A stretch of 64,000 nt of DNA, taken from the NCBI GenBank assembly GCA_015063885.1, contig SVTH01000001.1, positions 27,182-91,181 of the forward strand, written 5' to 3'. A program made the translations under genes and the position numbers. The notes below the pieces were generated by a model. It made no database searches and was not told where the DNA came from. It saw only the letters and a list, made by a program, of their open reading frames with translations. This DNA comes from Oscillospiraceae bacterium (lineage in GTDB: Bacteria; Bacillota; Clostridia; Oscillospirales; CAG-382). Below are positions 61,664 through 64,000 of this stretch, one piece after another. Numbering within the stretch: the first letter of the stretch is position 1; each line of letters begins with the position of its first letter.

Positions 61664-62661
61664 CAAACCACCTCCAGACAAACCCCGTGAGCCACCCCGG
61701 GAATGGAAAGCTTTTGCAGCGGCGTGGAAGCGCTCAACAGCGCCCCCGTCCCTACCGCTAAGATCCGTTTCAGCTCCTTTGCCTGTAACCGCTTCATAAA
61801 ATACCCTCCCAATACCGTGGAAAGACAGCCGCACCCGCTGCCTCCGCAATGCATATCCTGCCTTTCCGCATCAAAGATCAACACCCCGCCGTCCATATGG
61901 CGGGATGAGATGTCCAGCCCGCCGCTCCGCAACAGCTCCTGTGTCAGCTTCAAGCCCTCCATGCCAAGATCCCCCGTGACGATGGCGTCAAACTCCTCTT
62001 GTCTCCTGCCGCTGTGGTCAAAGTACCGCAGGATGGTGTCCGCCGCCGCAGGCGCCATGGCCGCTCCCATGTTGTTGGCGTCGGTGATCCCGCCGTCTAC
62101 GATCCGCCCGATCACTCCGTCCGCCACCCGCAAGGAAGCCTTCTCCCTCGTCAGGTAAAACGCCCCCGCGCCCGTCACGGTGTATTGCGCCGTGGGCGGC
62201 CGCTGACTGCCGTACTCCGGGGGAAACCGATATTGCCGCTCCGCCGTGCAGAAATGGGAGGAAGCCATGGCCACCGCCGAGGGCACGAAGCCGCCGCTTA
62301 CCAGGGCAGAGCCTACCAAAAGTCCCTCCGCAATGGTGGAGCAGGCTCCGTAAAGCCCCAAAAAGGGAATGCAGCGCTCCTTCACCCCAAAGCTGGTCCC
62401 CACGCATTGGTTCAGAAGATCTCCCCCCAAAAGCACCCCCACGTCTTCGTCTTTTAAGCCCGCCTTCTCAAACAAATGGGCGAGATTCCGCCGTACCATC
62501 TCGCTTTCTCCCTGCTCAAAGGTGGGCATCCCGAAGTATTCGTCCGTATCCACCAGATCAAACCAATCCCCAAGAGGGCCTTCCGCCTCCTTCCTTCCCA
62601 CCGTGGCGGAGCTTCCCCCAAGGTAAACGTCCTTAAATCGTATATATCCAAAGTTTTCCAA
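61663..62661 (-). CDS. spoVAD: stage V sporulation protein AD
   Basis: 332 residues. It has a thiolase-like fold as in known SpoVAD, which binds dipicolinic acid. Recognisable stretches: KEAEGPLGDWFDLV, AGLKDEDVGVLLGGDLLNQ, GLYGACSTIAEGL and GGSGCGCLSTVLGGYF. The start used is a TTG at 62661 with a weak AAGGG site; a start a few codons upstream is possible because no ATG is nearby. It is the first gene of the visible spoVAD-spoVAE pair; spoVAC, usually ahead of it, is not in the window. Confidence 0.92.
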   Translation of the reverse strand: MENFGYIRFKDVYLGGSSATVGRKEAEGPLGDWFDLVDTDEYFGMPTFEQGESEMVRRNLAHLFEKAGLKDEDVGVLLGGDLLNQCVGTSFGVKERCIPFLGLYGACSTIAEGLLVGSALVSGGFVPSAVAMASSHFCTAERQYRFPPEYGSQRPPTAQYTVTGAGAFYLTREKASLRVADGVIGRIVDGGITDANNMGAAMAPAAADTILRYFDHSGRRQEEFDAIVTGDLGMEGLKLTQELLRSGGLDISSRHMDGGVLIFDAERQDMHCGGSGCGCLSTVLGGYFMKRLQAKELKRILAVGTGALLSASTPLQKLSIPGVAHGVCLEVV

Positions 62662-62765
62662 ACAAACAACACCCTTCCCGCTTTGATACCCTTAGTTTTC
62701 CATCCTGCTCCGTTTCTTATGCGCCAAACAGAACTGCCGAAATGCTTATTTTTTCGCCCGGCCTA

Positions 62766-62794
62766 TTGACAAACGAATCACATTATGATACAAT
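62766..62794 (+). promoter_or_regulatory. sigma-A promoter for the terminal two-gene unit
   Basis: TTGACA (62766-62771), a 17-base spacer and TACAAT (62789-62794), about 50 bases before the ATG at 62845. Confidence 0.87.
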
Positions 62795-62844
62795 AAACGC
62801 AAGAGACGGTCAAAAGACCGCCATTCAAAAAGGAGGTCGCCGAA

Positions 62845-63357
62845 ATGAAAAAGCTGTTCCGCCACCCGGTGGCAAAGTATCTCGTCATCGCCCTTTGCGC
62901 CGTCATCTTACCCTTGGCCTACGGCTTCACCGTTGGCGGTATGCCCACGATATGGCACCGCATCGCTCAAACCCTTTTCCTTGGGGGTCTGTTTGCCTTT
63001 ATGATACGGCGGAACTTCTTTGAAAGCGTTTGGAAACGTCTTTTCCTCATCCTTGTAGTCACGGTGCTTTCCACGACGGGGAGTTGGGCAGTCTACTTTT
63101 ACGTGAACAGCCTCCAAGGCACCTTCGTATCGGAATACGACGCCGTGGTCACCGACGCATACTACCGCGGAGGCGGCACGGCGAGCTTTCAAAATCCAAA
63201 AGGAGAAGAACGGGCCGTGGACTTACACGACCACCGCTTGATCGTGTTGGACGACAGCTACGTCAAAGTAGGCGATACCATCCGCGTCCGTGAATACGTA
63301 GGCTTGTTCGACGTGCCCTTTTGCACCCTTGCAGAACAGGAGGATGAACAATCATGA
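62845..63357 (+). CDS. uncharacterised membrane protein with beta-rich extracytoplasmic part
   Basis: 170 residues with an AAAGGAGG site. Hydrophobic segments are LVIALCAVILPLAYGF, TLFLGGLFAFMI and LFLILVVTVLSTTG (about 10-85). The rest (YDAVVTDAYYRGGGTASF to the end) is soluble, with alternating short strands (LIVLDDSYVKVGDTIRV), and could form a small beta domain outside the cell. No family recognised. It overlaps the next gene by 4 bases (ATGA). Confidence 0.7.
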   Translation: MKKLFRHPVAKYLVIALCAVILPLAYGFTVGGMPTIWHRIAQTLFLGGLFAFMIRRNFFESVWKRLFLILVVTVLSTTGSWAVYFYVNSLQGTFVSEYDAVVTDAYYRGGGTASFQNPKGEERAVDLHDHRLIVLDDSYVKVGDTIRVREYVGLFDVPFCTLAEQEDEQS

Positions 63358-63395
63358 AAAAACTACGTTCTGTCATGAAAAAACTACGTTCTGTT
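63354..63395 (+). repeat. 21-base tandem duplication at a gene start
   Basis: 63354-63374 and 63375-63395 differ only at the last base (C or T) and add seven residues (MKKLRSV) without breaking the frame. Confidence 0.92.
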
Positions 63396-64000
63396 CTATA
63401 CGTTGTCTTTCTATGCGTCTTTCTGGGCGGGATTCTTCTGACCGTGATCGGAACGAGTCTTTGCGCATTCGTGGATAACGGGGAATACCATCGTCTGCAA
63501 GAGGAACTGACCCTTCCCGATTATATCGTCTGCGGCTTTTACGCAGAAGAATGGGATCAGATCTACGTATGCTACTACGATACGCAGCACGTGGACGTGT
63601 ATAACACGGCCGGAGAGTTTCTTTGGGCTGTGGAAGCACCGTATCTTCGAAGACCTTGGTACGCCATACAAGAGGATAAGCTGATCATCTACTACGATAC
63701 GGCGTATCTGTACAGTGCCGTGGACGGCACGTTTTTAGGAACGGCTGAGGAAGAAGAGATGGATCTGCCTTCCATTTCCGAATCCGTTCAGGAGGCTCCC
63801 GAGATCTACGAGCCGGGAAAATACTACTTCGAGCCTTATGCCGTTCTCCGCGCAGACGAAAACGGCGATCTGCAAACGGTGATCTCCCGTCCTTGGTGGC
63901 ATCGGGCCTTTTATCACGGACGCAACATACCCATCGCTCTTTTGGCAGGCTTTGGTATCGGTATCCTCTCTCTGCTTGACAAAACGAAAGAGTATCGGCA
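63354..64000 (+). CDS. uncharacterised membrane protein (cut by window end)
   Basis: At least 215 codons, open to the end of the window. The start at 63354 follows AACAGGAGG. The first seven codons (ATGAAAAAACTACGTTCTGT plus C) are tandemly repeated, so a second in-frame ATG lies at 63375. A hydrophobic segment (VLYVVFLCVFLGGILLTVIG) is followed by a soluble part rich in Tyr/Asp with YVCYYDT, WYAIQEDK and YYDTAYLYSAVDGTF, perhaps beta-propeller-like, and a second hydrophobic segment (IPIALLAGFGIGILSLL). Function unknown. Confidence 0.7.
   Translation, partial: MKKLRSVMKKLRSVLYVVFLCVFLGGILLTVIGTSLCAFVDNGEYHRLQEELTLPDYIVCGFYAEEWDQIYVCYYDTQHVDVYNTAGEFLWAVEAPYLRRPWYAIQEDKLIIYYDTAYLYSAVDGTFLGTAEEEEMDLPSISESVQEAPEIYEPGKYYFEPYAVLRADENGDLQTVISRPWWHRAFYHGRNIPIALLAGFGIGILSLLDKTKEYR

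Overview
The window looks like a chromosomal segment of an anaerobic, spore-forming gut Firmicute, most likely of class Clostridia (Oscillospirales-like). The evidence is spoVAD and spoVAE, type I dockerins, many TTGACA-N17-TATAAT promoters, lipobox lipoproteins, an HgdC-type dehydratase activase, rnpB and Firmicute-style housekeeping operons. The placement is inferred from gene content and not from a marker-gene tree. The window starts inside one gene (minus strand) and ends inside another (plus strand).

Layout. 1-9.9 kb (minus strand): a partial glycosidase-like protein, an orphan solute-binding lipoprotein, a secreted protein with an N-terminal cohesin-like domain and a C-terminal dockerin, a secreted glycerophosphodiesterase-like protein with a dockerin, and murQ. 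10.1-18.7 kb (plus): a GtrB-like glycosyltransferase, a small conserved protein, a Gfo/Idh/MocA oxidoreductase, a TIM-barrel isomerase/epimerase, and a 1652-residue secreted protein with about 22 Cys/His repeats and a dockerin. 18.8-26.5 kb (minus): an aromatic amino acid operon, aroF-tyrA-aroB-aroA-aroC-pheA-aroE/K, lacking 3-dehydroquinate dehydratase. 26.6-33.3 kb (minus): a two-gene activase/DUF2229 system, fakA and a small zinc-ribbon membrane protein. 33.5-37.5 kb (plus): a membrane-anchored NAGPA-type protein. 37.6-43.3 kb (minus): murD, three M42 peptidases and an aluminium-resistance-family PLP enzyme. 43.4-47.2 kb (plus): rnpB, prfB, a small membrane protein and htpG behind a CIRCE-like operator. 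47.4-50.5 kb (minus): two paralogous solute-binding lipoproteins. 50.7-58.2 kb (plus): phoH, ybeY, era, recO, mutS2, pepF. 58.5-62.7 kb (minus): an ECF-type sigma factor with a very long C-terminal extension, then spoVAE and spoVAD. 62.8-64 kb (plus): two small membrane proteins, the last cut by the window end.

Themes worth attention. (1) A possible non-cellulolytic cohesin-dockerin surface assembly: one protein carries both a cohesin-like domain and a dockerin, and two neighbours carry dockerins. (2) A sigma factor fused to a TPR-like region and a duplicated beta-rich domain. (3) At least eight copies of a two-hairpin intergenic element, placed mostly just downstream of genes. (4) A giant Cys/His repeat protein. 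The ordinary housekeeping genes are intact and in familiar neighbourhoods.
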